Shown piece after piece: positions 1-9,108 of a stretch of 64,000 bases of DNA. The translations under genes and the position numbers were made by a program. Positions within the stretch are counted from its first letter, which is position 1. The number at the start of each line of letters is the position of its first letter. Under the pieces are notes generated by a model, which saw only the letters and a program-made list of their open reading frames with translations, was not told where the DNA came from and did no database searches. Origin of the DNA: JAFGNB01 sp050304135 (lineage in GTDB: Bacteria > Fibrobacterota > Chitinivibrionia > Chitinivibrionales > Chitinispirillaceae); the NCBI GenBank assembly GCA_050304135.1, contig JBNLDC010000047.1:15274-79273 (forward strand). The letters run 5' to 3'.

Positions 1-57
1 GTTCCTGCATTGAGCAGGGCTCTGGAAAAAGACCTTACTCCCCAAATCGAGGAGTGA
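1..57 (+). CDS. C-terminal end of an upstream gene (partial)
   Basis: The window opens in an uninterrupted frame of 18 codons ending in TGA at 55-57, reading VPALSRALEKDLTPQIEE. The charged, amphipathic end looks like a real protein C-terminus, but the piece is too short to assign to a family. It could also be chance, since 18 open codons are not rare. Confidence 0.35.
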   Translation, partial: VPALSRALEKDLTPQIEE

Positions 58-193
58 AAATCACCTGAATAGAATGTACCTGGTTATCGTATCGGTCCTT
101 TTGATTTTGGTTACATCTGAAACCGCAGTGGTTCATTCCTCGGGAAGGGAACCGCCTCTTATCTGCGAATACACCCCTCGTGAAAAAAATCCG

Positions 194-273
194 GGTCGGG
201 ATCGGTATCGGCATTCGGTATCGTCTTTATTTCCGAACGCTTTCGACCCCGAATACCGATACCGACCCTGACC
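194..273. repeat. Imperfect long inverted repeat (GGTCGGGATCGGTATCGG type)
   Basis: Arm 194-218 is the reverse complement of arm 249-273 at 22 of 25 positions, with a 30-base spacer. The arms are simple-sequence-like (GGTATCGG units). The region is non-coding and lies between the end of the upstream gene and the convergent thioesterase gene. It could form a strong hairpin in DNA or RNA and may be a dispersed genomic repeat or a transcription terminator for both sides. No T-tract follows it. Confidence 0.5.
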
Positions 274-360
274 CCGAGAGAAAATACCTATGCATGGAAG
301 TGGGAAAGTTACTATATGTGCACTGAAGAGAAAGAAGCACCGTTTCCGGGATGAACGGTG

Positions 361-753
361 TCAATTTCCTGATGGTGGTTGCAGTACTGCCTGAATTGTT
401 TCAGGAATCCGTTTGATGTGTCCCGGGATGTCGGTACAGGCAAGCCGAACGGTACCTTTGACCAGGAGCGGTCCACGGCTGCGGTGAATCGTGGTGGTGA
501 AGGTTACCGATGCGGAGGTAAGCTCCGTCACCGTTGATGCAACCTCGAGCAGATCGTTGTACCGGGCCGGTGCACGGTATTTCACGTTTGCTTCCACCAC
601 AACAAAAAGGATCCCCTTGTTGCGCCAGTCGCTGAGTTCGATACCGCGTTCACGCAGAAATTCGGTACGCCCCCGTTCCATGTAACGGAGATAATTTGCA
701 TAGTAAACCACATTACCGCAATCGGTATCTTCATAGTAAACACGTATCTGCAT
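361..753 (-). CDS. YbgC-like acyl-CoA thioesterase (hotdog fold)
   Basis: A 130-residue single hotdog domain of the 4-hydroxybenzoyl-CoA thioesterase/YbgC family. The N-terminal motif YYEDTDCGNVVYYANYLRYME (Asp of the DTD motif near residue 9) is the catalytic signature. These enzymes hydrolyse acyl-CoA or acyl-ACP thioesters in the cytoplasm, and in Proteobacteria YbgC is tied to the Tol-Pal envelope system. No tol or pal gene is visible here. The stop codon of the sigma-54 activator gene lies one base upstream, so the two are probably cotranscribed. Length is normal for the family; the substrate is unknown. Confidence 0.85.
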   Translation of the reverse strand: MQIRVYYEDTDCGNVVYYANYLRYMERGRTEFLRERGIELSDWRNKGILFVVVEANVKYRAPARYNDLLEVASTVTELTSASVTFTTTIHRSRGPLLVKGTVRLACTDIPGHIKRIPETIQAVLQPPSGN

Positions 754-754
754 A

Positions 755-2143
755 TCAGGTCGTTTCTATCGAGTATTCCTTGATTTTCCGCCAGAGTGTC
801 GACCGTGAAATGCCGAGTTTCCTGGAGGCTTCAGAGTAATTATAGCCGGTGGCGCCAAGAGTATGCACGATATGCCGACGCTCGACATCGGCCAGCGAGA
901 GTAGTTCGCCGGATTCGGCATCGGCAGCGGCTTCGTTTTGGGGTTGCGGTAGCAGAAGTCGGTTGCGGAACATGAATTCAGGAAGGTCCCGTTCATTGAT
1001 CTCCTCGCCGTCGGCAAGTACGACGGCATGCTCGATGATGTTCTGCAGTTCCCTGATATTACCGGGATAGTGGTAATTGGCCAGGAGAACCTCGGCGCTT
1101 TTGGAAATGGAATTTATTTTTTTATCGAAGAGCTGGTTATTGCGGTGCACGAACAGTCGGATCAGGTTGGGAATCGTCTCTTTTCGTTCACGCAGCGGCG
1201 GCAGGGTGATGTTGAACACGTTGAGCCGGAAGTAGAGATCTTCCCGGAAGGTGCCGGCTTTTATCTGTTCGTGCAGGTCCTTGTTGGTGGCGGCGATTAT
1301 CCGTACATCCACCGACCGGTTGGTGGTCTCGCCGACTCTGCGGAACTCCCGTTCCTGAATAAATCGGAGCAGTTTCACCTGTGCGGCAGGCGAGAGTTCT
1401 CCAACTTCATCGAGAAACAGGGTTCCCAGATGCGCCTCCTCGACCAGTCCCGATTTATCCCGGTCGGCACCGGTGAACGATCCCTTCTTATGCCCAAAGA
1501 ATTCACTTTCAAACAGTGCTTCCGGAATGGCACCGCAGTTCATTGCCACGAAACCGTTTTCGAAACGGTTTGACATGCGGTGAATGATCCGTGCGAAAAA
1601 CTCCTTTCCGGTGCCGCTTTCCCCGCCAATAAGTACCGTCGAATTCGTGGGGGCTATTTTTAACGCATACCTGAGGACCTTCTGCATTGAGGGAGAGCCG
1701 GACATCAGGTCGGAGAGAAACCGGTGCTCCATCTCGACGAATTCGTTGCGCTGTTCGATACGGTGAGTGAGTTTTTCGAGCACTGTCCGCCAGTCGGACG
1801 GACGGATCGGCTTTACAAGATAAAACGCGGCACCGTTGCGTAGCGCATGGGTCGCATATTCCAGCTCGCTGACGGTGGCGAGAATCACTACTTCGGCGTT
1901 GTGACGGGTACGGATATAACTGACGATCTCAAGCTCAATAAGGGGCATCCGCTCAATATCCAGAAAAACGATCGCAACGCTTTCCTTATCGAGGAGCGAC
2001 AGCGCTTCGCTCTGTGATGACGCCTCGAGTACCGGGTATCCCAGCCCGGAAAGTTGTTCGTGAACCGATTTTCTGAACCCGGCATCGGTTGAGATGATAA
2101 CGACATGCTGTTTACGGGAATCAAGTGCGGTTGAAATTGACAT
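755..2143 (-). CDS. Sigma-54-dependent response regulator, NtrC family
   Basis: A 462-residue three-domain activator. The N-terminal receiver (about 12-125) has a likely phospho-acceptor Asp62 (FLDIERMP) and one acidic residue, Asp20, after strand 1. The AAA+ domain has Walker A GESGTGKE and the sigma-54 contact loop GSFTGAD, a conservative variant of GAFTGA. The C-terminal Fis-type helix-turn-helix contains NYSEASRKLGISRSTLWRK. Phosphorylated proteins of this type use ATP to open RNA polymerase-sigma-54 complexes. No partner histidine kinase is adjacent. The following gene is a thioesterase, so target genes cannot be inferred. An internal start near the AAA+ domain would not encode a full regulator, so the first ATG is kept. 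Confidence 0.93.
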   Translation of the reverse strand: MSISTALDSRKQHVVIISTDAGFRKSVHEQLSGLGYPVLEASSQSEALSLLDKESVAIVFLDIERMPLIELEIVSYIRTRHNAEVVILATVSELEYATHALRNGAAFYLVKPIRPSDWRTVLEKLTHRIEQRNEFVEMEHRFLSDLMSGSPSMQKVLRYALKIAPTNSTVLIGGESGTGKEFFARIIHRMSNRFENGFVAMNCGAIPEALFESEFFGHKKGSFTGADRDKSGLVEEAHLGTLFLDEVGELSPAAQVKLLRFIQEREFRRVGETTNRSVDVRIIAATNKDLHEQIKAGTFREDLYFRLNVFNITLPPLRERKETIPNLIRLFVHRNNQLFDKKINSISKSAEVLLANYHYPGNIRELQNIIEHAVVLADGEEINERDLPEFMFRNRLLLPQPQNEAAADAESGELLSLADVERRHIVHTLGATGYNYSEASRKLGISRSTLWRKIKEYSIETT

Positions 2144-2434
2144 AAGGTCTTTTATATGTGAAAGGAAGAATGTATACTTGTATCAACATTTTCAGTGGCA
2201 ACTGAGTGGACTGCACGGTTCGTAACAGGGAAATCGGAGTACGACGATCATTGATTGCTGATTATCAGTCGGAATACCGCGGCATTAGATCTCCAATTTC
2301 TCAGATTCCGCTATAAAATACGTTTTCGTTCAGGATGAAACAACTCTCCACCATAGCCGCCGGCGGGTGGCGAACAGAATGCGCACTTGCCGGGATTGTA
2401 ACCGGTTGCACGACATAGCTCAGGATTTACGGTA
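2144..2434. other. Non-coding gap between divergent genes
   Basis: About 290 bases separate the sigma-54 activator (minus) from the AsmA-like gene (plus), so both promoters should lie here. I see no clear -24/-12 (TGGCAC-N5-TTGC) or -35/-10 pair, no long hairpin and no RNA gene. Confidence 0.5.
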
Positions 2435-3763
2435 ATGGCAGCTCCACAACAATTGAATTTAAGAACCCTTCTGGTTGATGGCGGCAAATTTCTTCTCATC
2501 CTGTGCATTCTTGGTATCGCCGTTGCCGGATTCGTACCGCTGAGTCATCCACTGATTGCCCGAAAAGTGGCCGACGTACTCCGGAAGGCAGGTGCCGAAA
2601 ACTGTTCTGTCGGGAAGGGGACGGTTGTTGTCTGGAAATCGGTTACATGCAGAGATATCGCCTTTACGGTACGGATCGATTCCTCCCGAAGCTGCAGAAT
2701 CCGGTGTGCGGAGATGTCGCTCAGGACGAGTCTTCCGGCGTTACTGCTTCACCGGTATGCAATCGCCGGGCGAGCGAGTACAAAATTGACGACGGGAAGC
2801 AGCGAAGCCAGGAATGTCGCAACCCTTCGCGTTTACGGTAGAATTCATTCGCTGCTGCAGCTGATGGCACGAAGTAATGACGGTTCCATGAGTGATGTGG
2901 TAGTAACGGTAGCTGACGATGCAAAGGAATTGCTGCGCTGCATCGGCGGTACGGTGGTCCTTAAGGCGGACCGAAAACAGACCGGAGAACTCAGAGCGAA
3001 AGTCCGGTTCCCCGTTGTGAATATCGCCGGCGACGGCGTACAGGATCTTGAATGTTCCGTTGCGGCCTCACCCTCAGGGAAAATCGGTATTAGCGGGATT
3101 TCCGGTGCGTACTTTGATGGAAAACTTGGTGGCAATGTTTCGATTGATCTGGCGAACCGTACGATCGAAGCCTACGAAGGAACCGTTGAACAAATGGATA
3201 TGTCCTACTGGTATACAGTTCACCGTGGAATCGGTGAAATAACGGGTACCGTACATCTCCGTGCAAAAGGGGGACATCTTCCGCTTGCGTTTCCACTCCG
3301 AACCACCGATCTGCATATCGTTCTACACCAGTGCACCATCAGCGGGCTGCCGATACAACACGCGCTGGCGACATCACTGTTCATACCGTCACTGGCGACC
3401 ATGCCGTTTTCCGTCATTACTGCGGATATCGGTATCCACGAGGGTGACACCATCACCACCGACATACGCGGCGAGGGTGACACCCTCGATTTTTCATCGC
3501 ACGGATGGGTATTGACGAATGGCTCTTTACAGCAGAAGCTTGAAGGAGTCTTTTCGAAAGCGATGATCAATTCATTCCCGCCGGTAGTAAAAAATTCACT
3601 GGAGCCTGCGGGTAAAGGAAAACGGCGGTTCGGCTGCCGTCTCTTCGGCACCTTTTCCGAACCGCGCTTTGAACTTGACGACGCGATACTGCGCCGGGCG
3701 GTCGGATCGATGTTCGAGGGGCTGCGGCAGGACGTTCTTGATATACATAACGGGAAAAAGTAA
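2435..3763 (+). CDS. AsmA-like/translocation-assembly-type membrane-anchored protein
   Basis: A 442-residue protein with one N-terminal transmembrane segment (about residues 16-35, FLLILCILGIAVAGFVPL) followed by a long beta-rich, presumably periplasmic region. The pattern matches the start of AsmA/YhdP/TamB-like proteins: TM helix, then a segment such as IARKVADVLRKAGAENCSVG, then repeated beta strands. In Gram-negative bacteria such proteins help lipid transport or outer-membrane assembly. It is shorter than YhdP and there is no diagnostic catalytic motif, so the call is by architecture. The Shine-Dalgarno is weak at the chosen ATG. A perfect palindrome follows the stop codon. Confidence 0.6.
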   Translation: MAAPQQLNLRTLLVDGGKFLLILCILGIAVAGFVPLSHPLIARKVADVLRKAGAENCSVGKGTVVVWKSVTCRDIAFTVRIDSSRSCRIRCAEMSLRTSLPALLLHRYAIAGRASTKLTTGSSEARNVATLRVYGRIHSLLQLMARSNDGSMSDVVVTVADDAKELLRCIGGTVVLKADRKQTGELRAKVRFPVVNIAGDGVQDLECSVAASPSGKIGISGISGAYFDGKLGGNVSIDLANRTIEAYEGTVEQMDMSYWYTVHRGIGEITGTVHLRAKGGHLPLAFPLRTTDLHIVLHQCTISGLPIQHALATSLFIPSLATMPFSVITADIGIHEGDTITTDIRGEGDTLDFSSHGWVLTNGSLQQKLEGVFSKAMINSFPPVVKNSLEPAGKGKRRFGCRLFGTFSEPRFELDDAILRRAVGSMFEGLRQDVLDIHNGKK

Positions 3764-3786
3764 TCGGCGGGGATGGCGATTTTTCG

Positions 3787-3822
3787 TTCTGTAGGGACGT
3801 TCAATTGAACGTCCCTACAGAA
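3787..3822. repeat. Perfect 36-bp palindrome
   Basis: Bases 3787-3822 are a gap-free palindrome centred between 3804 and 3805; the core is GACGTTCAATTGAACGTC, flanked by a GTAGG/CCTAC extension. It lies in the 97-bp gap between two plus-strand genes. The GTAGGGACGTTC sequence resembles short palindromic repeats dispersed in many bacterial genomes. There is no T-tract after it, so it is not a standard intrinsic terminator. Confidence 0.7.
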
Positions 3823-3860
3823 AACAATCCGTAAAATAACATATTCATGAATGTAACCAT

Positions 3861-5060
3861 ATGAATAAAGAGCTACTTACTATCCGAGGCCTCGAGCGCC
3901 GTATCAAACGGCGGTTGACCTCCCGGGAGCAGACATTCGCAGTGGTGGCTACCCCCGGGCTCGAACAGATCACCTGTGCGGAGATACAGGCGATAGAGAA
4001 TCCATCTGAAATCCGTGTCGAAAACGGTCTTCTGGAATTCGAGGCACCATTCGATGCTCTCTACCGGCTCAATCTGAAGCTGAGGACCGCTTCGCGGGTG
4101 CTGCTGCGAATTGGTTCGCTCACTGCCCGTTCCTATCCGGAACTCTTCAACAAGCTGCAGCGGATTTCCTGGGAAATCTATACGGGATTTCATCCGGATA
4201 TCGCTTTTACCGCTACAAGTCGCCAGTCACGACTCCATCATACCGGGGTGATCATCAGAACTGCATCCGAAGCAGTTGAAACGTACCTTCAGAAACTCGG
4301 TGTGGCAAAAAACATTACGAAAAATTCAGCGCATACGGTATACCTCAGGTTTTACAACGACCAGTGCACGGTCAGCATGGACTCTACCGGAACACTGCTG
4401 CACAAACGCGGATACCGTACGGATGTCGGGGGTGCACCGCTCCGGGAAACCACAGCAGCGGCACTGCTTATCGCTTCCCGTTGGGAGCGGTATCCGGTTG
4501 TCGCCGATCCCTGTTGCGGAACCGGGGCGATTATCGCCGAGGCACTGCGTATGGCTAAAGGAGTCGACCCCGGATCGGCACGACCATTCGCGTTTCACTC
4601 ATGGCCGTCGTTCAGTGAACCTCATTGGAATCATCTCAAAAACCGTGCACAGGAGACTCCCGCAGCAACGTCCCGGCGGTTTTTTGCCGGCGACAACAGC
4701 GAGAAAGCGATTGCAGCCGCCCAGCGCATCTTCACCACCCTCGCACCGTCAATCAAACCGGTACTACGGTGCGGCGACAGTCTGGAATTCAATGCGGATG
4801 GTACTTTCGGCAAAAAGGGGCTTCTGATTTCAAATCTTCCCTTCGGAAAACGAATCGGAACCGAAGAGGGGGTCCGGCGTTTTTACGCCGATCTGGGCAG
4901 CGCGCTGCGGAAAAACTGTTCCGGCTGGTCGTTCGGTTTTCTGGTGGCGGACCCGCATTTTGAACGGCATTTCGGCGTGCGGTGTAAAACCACCCTTGCA
5001 TTTTCGCATGGGGGGATCGCGGTAAGATACTGTACCGGCTCCGTTCCTCCTTCGACCTGA
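3861..5060 (+). CDS. THUMP-domain RNA N2-guanosine methyltransferase (RlmL/Trm14-like)
   Basis: A 399-residue protein with an N-terminal THUMP region (about 25-170; ATPGLEQITCAEIQ) and a C-terminal Rossmann methyltransferase. The SAM site is ADPCCGTGAIIAEAL, and the catalytic motif IV is SNLPFGKRIG, the NLPFG form of the N/DPPY/F motif used for exocyclic guanine N2. Relatives modify 23S rRNA G2445 or tRNA position 6, using SAM. It is half the size of E. coli RlmL, so it is the single-methyltransferase form. The exact target is uncertain. The next gene converges on it with an 8-base gap. Confidence 0.85.
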   Translation: MNKELLTIRGLERRIKRRLTSREQTFAVVATPGLEQITCAEIQAIENPSEIRVENGLLEFEAPFDALYRLNLKLRTASRVLLRIGSLTARSYPELFNKLQRISWEIYTGFHPDIAFTATSRQSRLHHTGVIIRTASEAVETYLQKLGVAKNITKNSAHTVYLRFYNDQCTVSMDSTGTLLHKRGYRTDVGGAPLRETTAAALLIASRWERYPVVADPCCGTGAIIAEALRMAKGVDPGSARPFAFHSWPSFSEPHWNHLKNRAQETPAATSRRFFAGDNSEKAIAAAQRIFTTLAPSIKPVLRCGDSLEFNADGTFGKKGLLISNLPFGKRIGTEEGVRRFYADLGSALRKNCSGWSFGFLVADPHFERHFGVRCKTTLAFSHGGIAVRYCTGSVPPST

Positions 5061-5068
5061 AAATCCGA

Positions 5069-7501
5069 TCAGGTCGAGAAGAGATCCTGCTGCCCAGAAA
5101 CAATCTCCGAAAAGGTTCTTCCCACCAGTTCCAGAACCGAATCGGCCACCGGCTGCAGTTGTGCGTCAATGTAGTGCTGATAATCAAGCGGTGAACGGAG
5201 CTTCTGCACCGGTTGCGGACCATCAACCGTGATGCAGTACCGTATCAGGTGCGGCGGATTCTCGAGCTGTCGTGCCGCCTGTACGTGAGGCGGTATCGTT
5301 TGCGTGTAGGCATCGTGATGCTTCCTGAGCCGCTTTTTGTAAATCAGCTTCCCATCAGCCTTTCCGCTCTTCACCGTATCGATAATGGTGAGAATGAACT
5401 CCTCCACCGGCTTGCGTGAAAAAACACGGCGGATAAGTTCCTGCTGAAATTCTTTGGCAAGATCGGTCCAGTCGGTACGCGCCGATTCCATCCCCTTGAA
5501 GTGTAGCGAGAGCGAGCCCTCCCGGTCGATCTTTCCTCCGCAGTAGTGTTTTTTACTCCCGTGCGACGCCCCCCGTACCGAAGGTATCAGGAAGTATCTG
5601 AAATGATTCTCGAACTGCAGCAGCAGTGCACTCTCCGCTGCAAACTGATCGCTCAGATGCTTCCCGAGAAACGCAGTAACCTCCGTGGCAATGCTGTTTC
5701 CCGTGTTGTCCGCTTCGTGTTCGCTGCCGGGACCGAGCAGCACAAAGAGTGAGTCGGTATCACCGTAGATAACAGGGTAGCAGAGTGTTTTTTCAATAAA
5801 GGTGATGGACGTTTTGAGAATATATTGTCCGGTGCGGGTGATGGCTGTTGCCAGTTCCGCCGAAAAAAAACGGCAGTTCCGTGCACCGAGAACGCCGTAA
5901 AAACTGTTCATGAGAATCTTGATCGCTTGTGAAAGGGGAGCGTTACCCGCTTTTTTTGCCGCAAGTCGGGCATCAAGAAGTTCGGTAATGATCGAGGGCA
6001 GGAGTGCGGGTTCGCGGGAAAAGAGCGGTCCTGCAGGGCCTTTTATCGATTCGGCATTCTGCGTTGCGAGGAACCGGCCGAGCGGATCAATGCAAAAGCT
6101 CATGATGATCGAGGGGTACAGGCTGCGGAAGTCAAGAACCAGGACGTTTTCATAGATACCGGACTTCGGTTCAAGTACGTACCCTCCCGGTAGTGCAGCT
6201 CCGGCTGAACGCAGCGGATCAGCGTTGTCGGCAACATACCCCGCCCGGTGCAGGCGGGGGAGGTAGAGATAATCGAACGCGGCGATACTGCCGCCCAGAC
6301 GGTCGAGCAGATGGCCGGAACGTCGGCTTCGCTCTATCGCATTCGGCAGCGTTTCCGTGCGATTAAAAATTTCCCGGGTGAGCAGTGCGTCCTGAAGGTT
6401 ATAGCTGGCGAACGCATTGATATCACTTCGGTAAAGGTTGTCAATCTCGGCTATTTTCTCAGCTCCGGTGAGGGTGATTTCCTTCTCTTTTCCCAGCAGC
6501 GTGGCGGCAACGAAATTCAGCGAGTACTCTTCGAACGGACGGTAGTAGGTACGCAGTTGCATCGGCACGTCAATAACGACCCTGCCGCCAATCCGGGCAA
6601 TGGAATGAGTTCCGCTCCGTGCCGTGAAAACAGTTCCGGCGGTACCACCCCTGCCTGCGTTGAAGGGGACACCGAGGCTGCGGCAACGTTCGTAGATGAA
6701 TTTCAGATCGAAATCAATAACGTTCCATCCTATCAGAATATCGGGATCCTCTGCGGCAAGATAAAGGAGAAAACGGCGGAGAAGTTCCTGTTCCGACGGA
6801 CAGAAAACAATATCCGCTCTGTTCGGGGCGTTGCCGACAATGAACACACGGTTTTCTCTGCCCGCGCAGGCGATGCTGTAAATGGTTCCCGCAGCAACAT
6901 TGGTTTCAATATCAAGAGAGAGCACCGAAAGCGAAGGCTGCAGGGTACCGCCACCGCGGATGCGAGGGTTTGTCATCTGCAGGAACGACCCTGTACGGGT
7001 AACTGCACCTTCCGCTTCGAAATTCCCGGTAACGCCCCGCTCCATCAGGTAACGGTCCACCGGATGAATATCCGATTCGTAGATGGTGAAAGAACGTTCA
7101 CCGAGGGATAACGCGCATTCCTGCATTATCGCGTACTTTGTAAAATAGCAGCAGTCAACCGGATCGCCGTGAAGGGTCGTGAGGAAGAGCGGTTTGCGTT
7201 CCTTGGCAGCTGCGGTGAATTCCGGCGGCAATTTCCGGGATACGAAAAAGAGCGGGCGGAATGTGGTTATGGTAATCCGCAGCGACTCTCTGTCGGCGTT
7301 CTGAGCCCACAATTCGATTGCAAAACCACCGCCGGTATCACGGGAGGATTGCGAAAGTAAAAAACAGTGCTGTACGGTTGTCTGATTCACCAGAGAAATA
7401 TACAATGGCACACTATCGGGATACAGGAGGGGAGTGAGCTGCACCTGCTCAGGACACACGTTCGGCAAGACATAATTACAATGCCGGAACTGCGAAATCA
7501 C
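5069..7501 (-). CDS. polB: DNA polymerase II, family B
   Basis: An 810-residue family-B DNA polymerase. The exonuclease domain shows ExoI SLDIETN, ExoII GWNVIDFDL and ExoIII-type YNLQDALLT. The polymerase domain shows motif A DFRSLYPSII and motif C YGDTDSLFV, both metal-binding aspartates intact. Length and order match E. coli Pol II (783 residues), which acts in replication restart and translesion repair. No SOS box could be recognised in front of it. The upstream gap is rich in repeats. A long open frame on the opposite strand is a shadow. Confidence 0.93.
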   Translation of the reverse strand: MISQFRHCNYVLPNVCPEQVQLTPLLYPDSVPLYISLVNQTTVQHCFLLSQSSRDTGGGFAIELWAQNADRESLRITITTFRPLFFVSRKLPPEFTAAAKERKPLFLTTLHGDPVDCCYFTKYAIMQECALSLGERSFTIYESDIHPVDRYLMERGVTGNFEAEGAVTRTGSFLQMTNPRIRGGGTLQPSLSVLSLDIETNVAAGTIYSIACAGRENRVFIVGNAPNRADIVFCPSEQELLRRFLLYLAAEDPDILIGWNVIDFDLKFIYERCRSLGVPFNAGRGGTAGTVFTARSGTHSIARIGGRVVIDVPMQLRTYYRPFEEYSLNFVAATLLGKEKEITLTGAEKIAEIDNLYRSDINAFASYNLQDALLTREIFNRTETLPNAIERSRRSGHLLDRLGGSIAAFDYLYLPRLHRAGYVADNADPLRSAGAALPGGYVLEPKSGIYENVLVLDFRSLYPSIIMSFCIDPLGRFLATQNAESIKGPAGPLFSREPALLPSIITELLDARLAAKKAGNAPLSQAIKILMNSFYGVLGARNCRFFSAELATAITRTGQYILKTSITFIEKTLCYPVIYGDTDSLFVLLGPGSEHEADNTGNSIATEVTAFLGKHLSDQFAAESALLLQFENHFRYFLIPSVRGASHGSKKHYCGGKIDREGSLSLHFKGMESARTDWTDLAKEFQQELIRRVFSRKPVEEFILTIIDTVKSGKADGKLIYKKRLRKHHDAYTQTIPPHVQAARQLENPPHLIRYCITVDGPQPVQKLRSPLDYQHYIDAQLQPVADSVLELVGRTFSEIVSGQQDLFST

Positions 7502-7887
7502 GAACCATCGGTCTGGGTGACTTCACTGTCTCGGAATGAGATCTGTTCTGAATGGGAACTATTTAGTACTTGTTTAAAATAGGGTTATTTTCGTCATACA
7601 CAAGTTGTTTGTCATTAAAATTCTTTAAGCGGTAGGTATCCGGTGTTGCACACCGTTTTCATTGTACCGCTTTAATCGGGTATCCACCTTGAAATAGTAC
7701 TTAAATGACTGGATTCCCGCCTCCGCGGGAATGACATTGATCTGGTTCATTTTCTTTGAACAGGAACTAATTAATTATTACAGGATAAATTTATGGCTGC
7801 AGGCTACCGCTTAAATCATTTTTATGGTATCATGTACGCTGATAACACATTATCGTTACACTTATCAGAATGAAAAAGGAGGACGGT
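7502..7887. other. Repeat-rich non-coding gap
   Basis: This gap of nearly 400 bases holds no convincing gene. It contains a TTCTGAA-type end at about 7548-7571 (closely matching the right end of the 9.1-9.3 kb element), an inverted copy of the 63-kb repeat (7625-7673), a hairpin ATTCCCGC-CTCC-GCGGGAAT (7713-7732) of the kind common in dispersed repeats, and a second GAACAGGAACTA end at about 7763-7774. It looks like a nest of decayed mobile repeats between polB and the next operon. Confidence 0.55.
7625..7673 (-). repeat. Inverted copy of the triloop-hairpin repeat found at 63 kb
   Basis: Read on the minus strand, this segment starts TAAAGCGGTACAATGAAAAC, continues with the hairpin CGGTGT-GCA-ACACCG and ends with ACCGCTTA. 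It matches the left two thirds of the five repeats at 63.1-63.9 kb. The right-hand AACGG-GTGA part is missing or decayed. Confidence 0.75.
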
Positions 7888-8241
7888 ATGGACACGATGT
7901 GGGACAAGATCAAAAAGAATCTCAGAGACGGTGCTGCACTCTCGATGGAAAAAATTGAAGAGTATACCAAACTCGGAAAACTCAAAGTTGAAGAACTTGC
8001 CGCCAAACGCAAGGTTGAGCGGAATTTCATCGACATGGGTGAACGGGTGTTTGACCTGATGGAAGAGGGTAAAGCGGATACGATCGGTGATGATCTTACC
8101 GTAAAGAAGGCCGCCGAAAATATTACCGCGCTGCGCGAAGAGGTTGATGAACTTGAAAGAAAAATGAAGGAAGTAAGTGAAAATGCAAAGAAAGAACATC
8201 AATCCGACGACGATGATGACGGAGAGATCAACGGCATCTGA
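7888..8241 (+). CDS. Small acidic coiled-coil protein of unknown function
   Basis: A 117-residue, largely helical protein. The ATG at 7888 is chosen because AAAAGGAGG lies just before it (7873-7882); an in-frame ATG at 7870 would put that ribosome site inside the gene. The sequence is charged, with heptad-like stretches (about 70-105, ENITALREEVDELERKMKEV) and a poly-Asp tail. No signal peptide or enzyme motif is seen. It lies 3 bases before an M23 peptidase that itself starts with a coiled coil, so the pair is an operon and may act together on the cell wall. I do not recognise a named family. Confidence 0.75.
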   Translation: MDTMWDKIKKNLRDGAALSMEKIEEYTKLGKLKVEELAAKRKVERNFIDMGERVFDLMEEGKADTIGDDLTVKKAAENITALREEVDELERKMKEVSENAKKEHQSDDDDDGEINGI

Positions 8242-8244
8242 TCA

Positions 8245-9108
8245 ATGAAAAAAAGAACCGTTATCATTGTCCCGCCACGGGGAGTACCACTGCGCTCTTT
8301 CCGGATTCGCCTCTCCGTGGCAATTATGCTCGGTATCTTTACGGTTGTCGGAGTTGTAGGCCTCTTTCTTCCGCTCAACACCATGACCAACGACGTTGCC
8401 GAACAGAACCAGAAAGTCAATCTCACAGAACAGAACAAAGCACTGCTCCAGAAGATCATCACTACGTTACGTATGCTGAAAGATCTCCGTTTTCGTCTCG
8501 ACAATCTCGAGGCGAAACGCGAGGAAGTAGTTATGGTGACGGGAAACAAGGCTGTTGCTCCCGACCAGCCGGCCGACAGTATTGATTTTTCAAAGGTAAA
8601 AACCGATGAGTTACTCTCGTATGTGAATGTTCTGGAGCAGCGTTTTGCCCCATTCAGCAACATCAGTGCTGATGGACCGAACATTTTCGATTCCCTGCCG
8701 GTACTTCGCCCTGTCCCTGATCCGTACCAGATCTCGCGTAAATATGGTGTTTCACTCGATCCGTTTTCGGGAAAACAGCGGTTTCACAACGGTACGGATT
8801 TTATCGCCGAACCGGGAACTCCCGTATTCTGTACCGCATCGGGTGTGGTAAAGCGTATCGAAAAACATGCACTGTGGGGAGACAAAGTGGTGATCTCCCA
8901 TCCCGGAGGCTTCTCAACGGTGTACGCGCATCTCGGAAAGGTTAAAACGGCCAAAGGCCGCAAAGTGAAACGGGGAGATATGATTGCTGCGATCGGGATG
9001 TCCGGTTTGAGCAGTGGTCCCCATCTGCATTACGAGATATGGTACGACGAGAAAGATCTCAATCCGGAAAAATATTTTGTTCCGTCACGTCTTCTTGCCG
9101 CTAAATAG
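8245..9108 (+). CDS. Membrane-anchored M23 (LytM-type) metallopeptidase
   Basis: A 287-residue protein: short cytoplasmic N-terminus, one TM helix (about 23-44, VAIMLGIFTVVGVVGLFLPL), a periplasmic coiled coil (about 50-95) and a C-terminal LytM domain (about 160-280). The zinc and catalytic motifs HNGTDF (HxxxD) and HLHYEIW (HxH) are intact, so it should cut peptidoglycan cross-links or regulate amidases like EnvC/NlpD. The stop codon TAG (9106-9108) is supplied by the left end of a repeat element. It is cotranscribed with the small coiled-coil gene. Confidence 0.9.
   Translation: MKKRTVIIVPPRGVPLRSFRIRLSVAIMLGIFTVVGVVGLFLPLNTMTNDVAEQNQKVNLTEQNKALLQKIITTLRMLKDLRFRLDNLEAKREEVVMVTGNKAVAPDQPADSIDFSKVKTDELLSYVNVLEQRFAPFSNISADGPNIFDSLPVLRPVPDPYQISRKYGVSLDPFSGKQRFHNGTDFIAEPGTPVFCTASGVVKRIEKHALWGDKVVISHPGGFSTVYAHLGKVKTAKGRKVKRGDMIAAIGMSGLSSGPHLHYEIWYDEKDLNPEKYFVPSRLLAAK

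Noticed and set aside
74..271. 65-codon frame with a signal-peptide-like start (plus strand)
   Set aside because: No ribosome site, and two fifths of it is the inverted repeat at 194-273.
6248..7111. Long open frame on the plus strand inside polB
   Set aside because: Antisense to a family-B polymerase with intact motifs; no ribosome site or domain.
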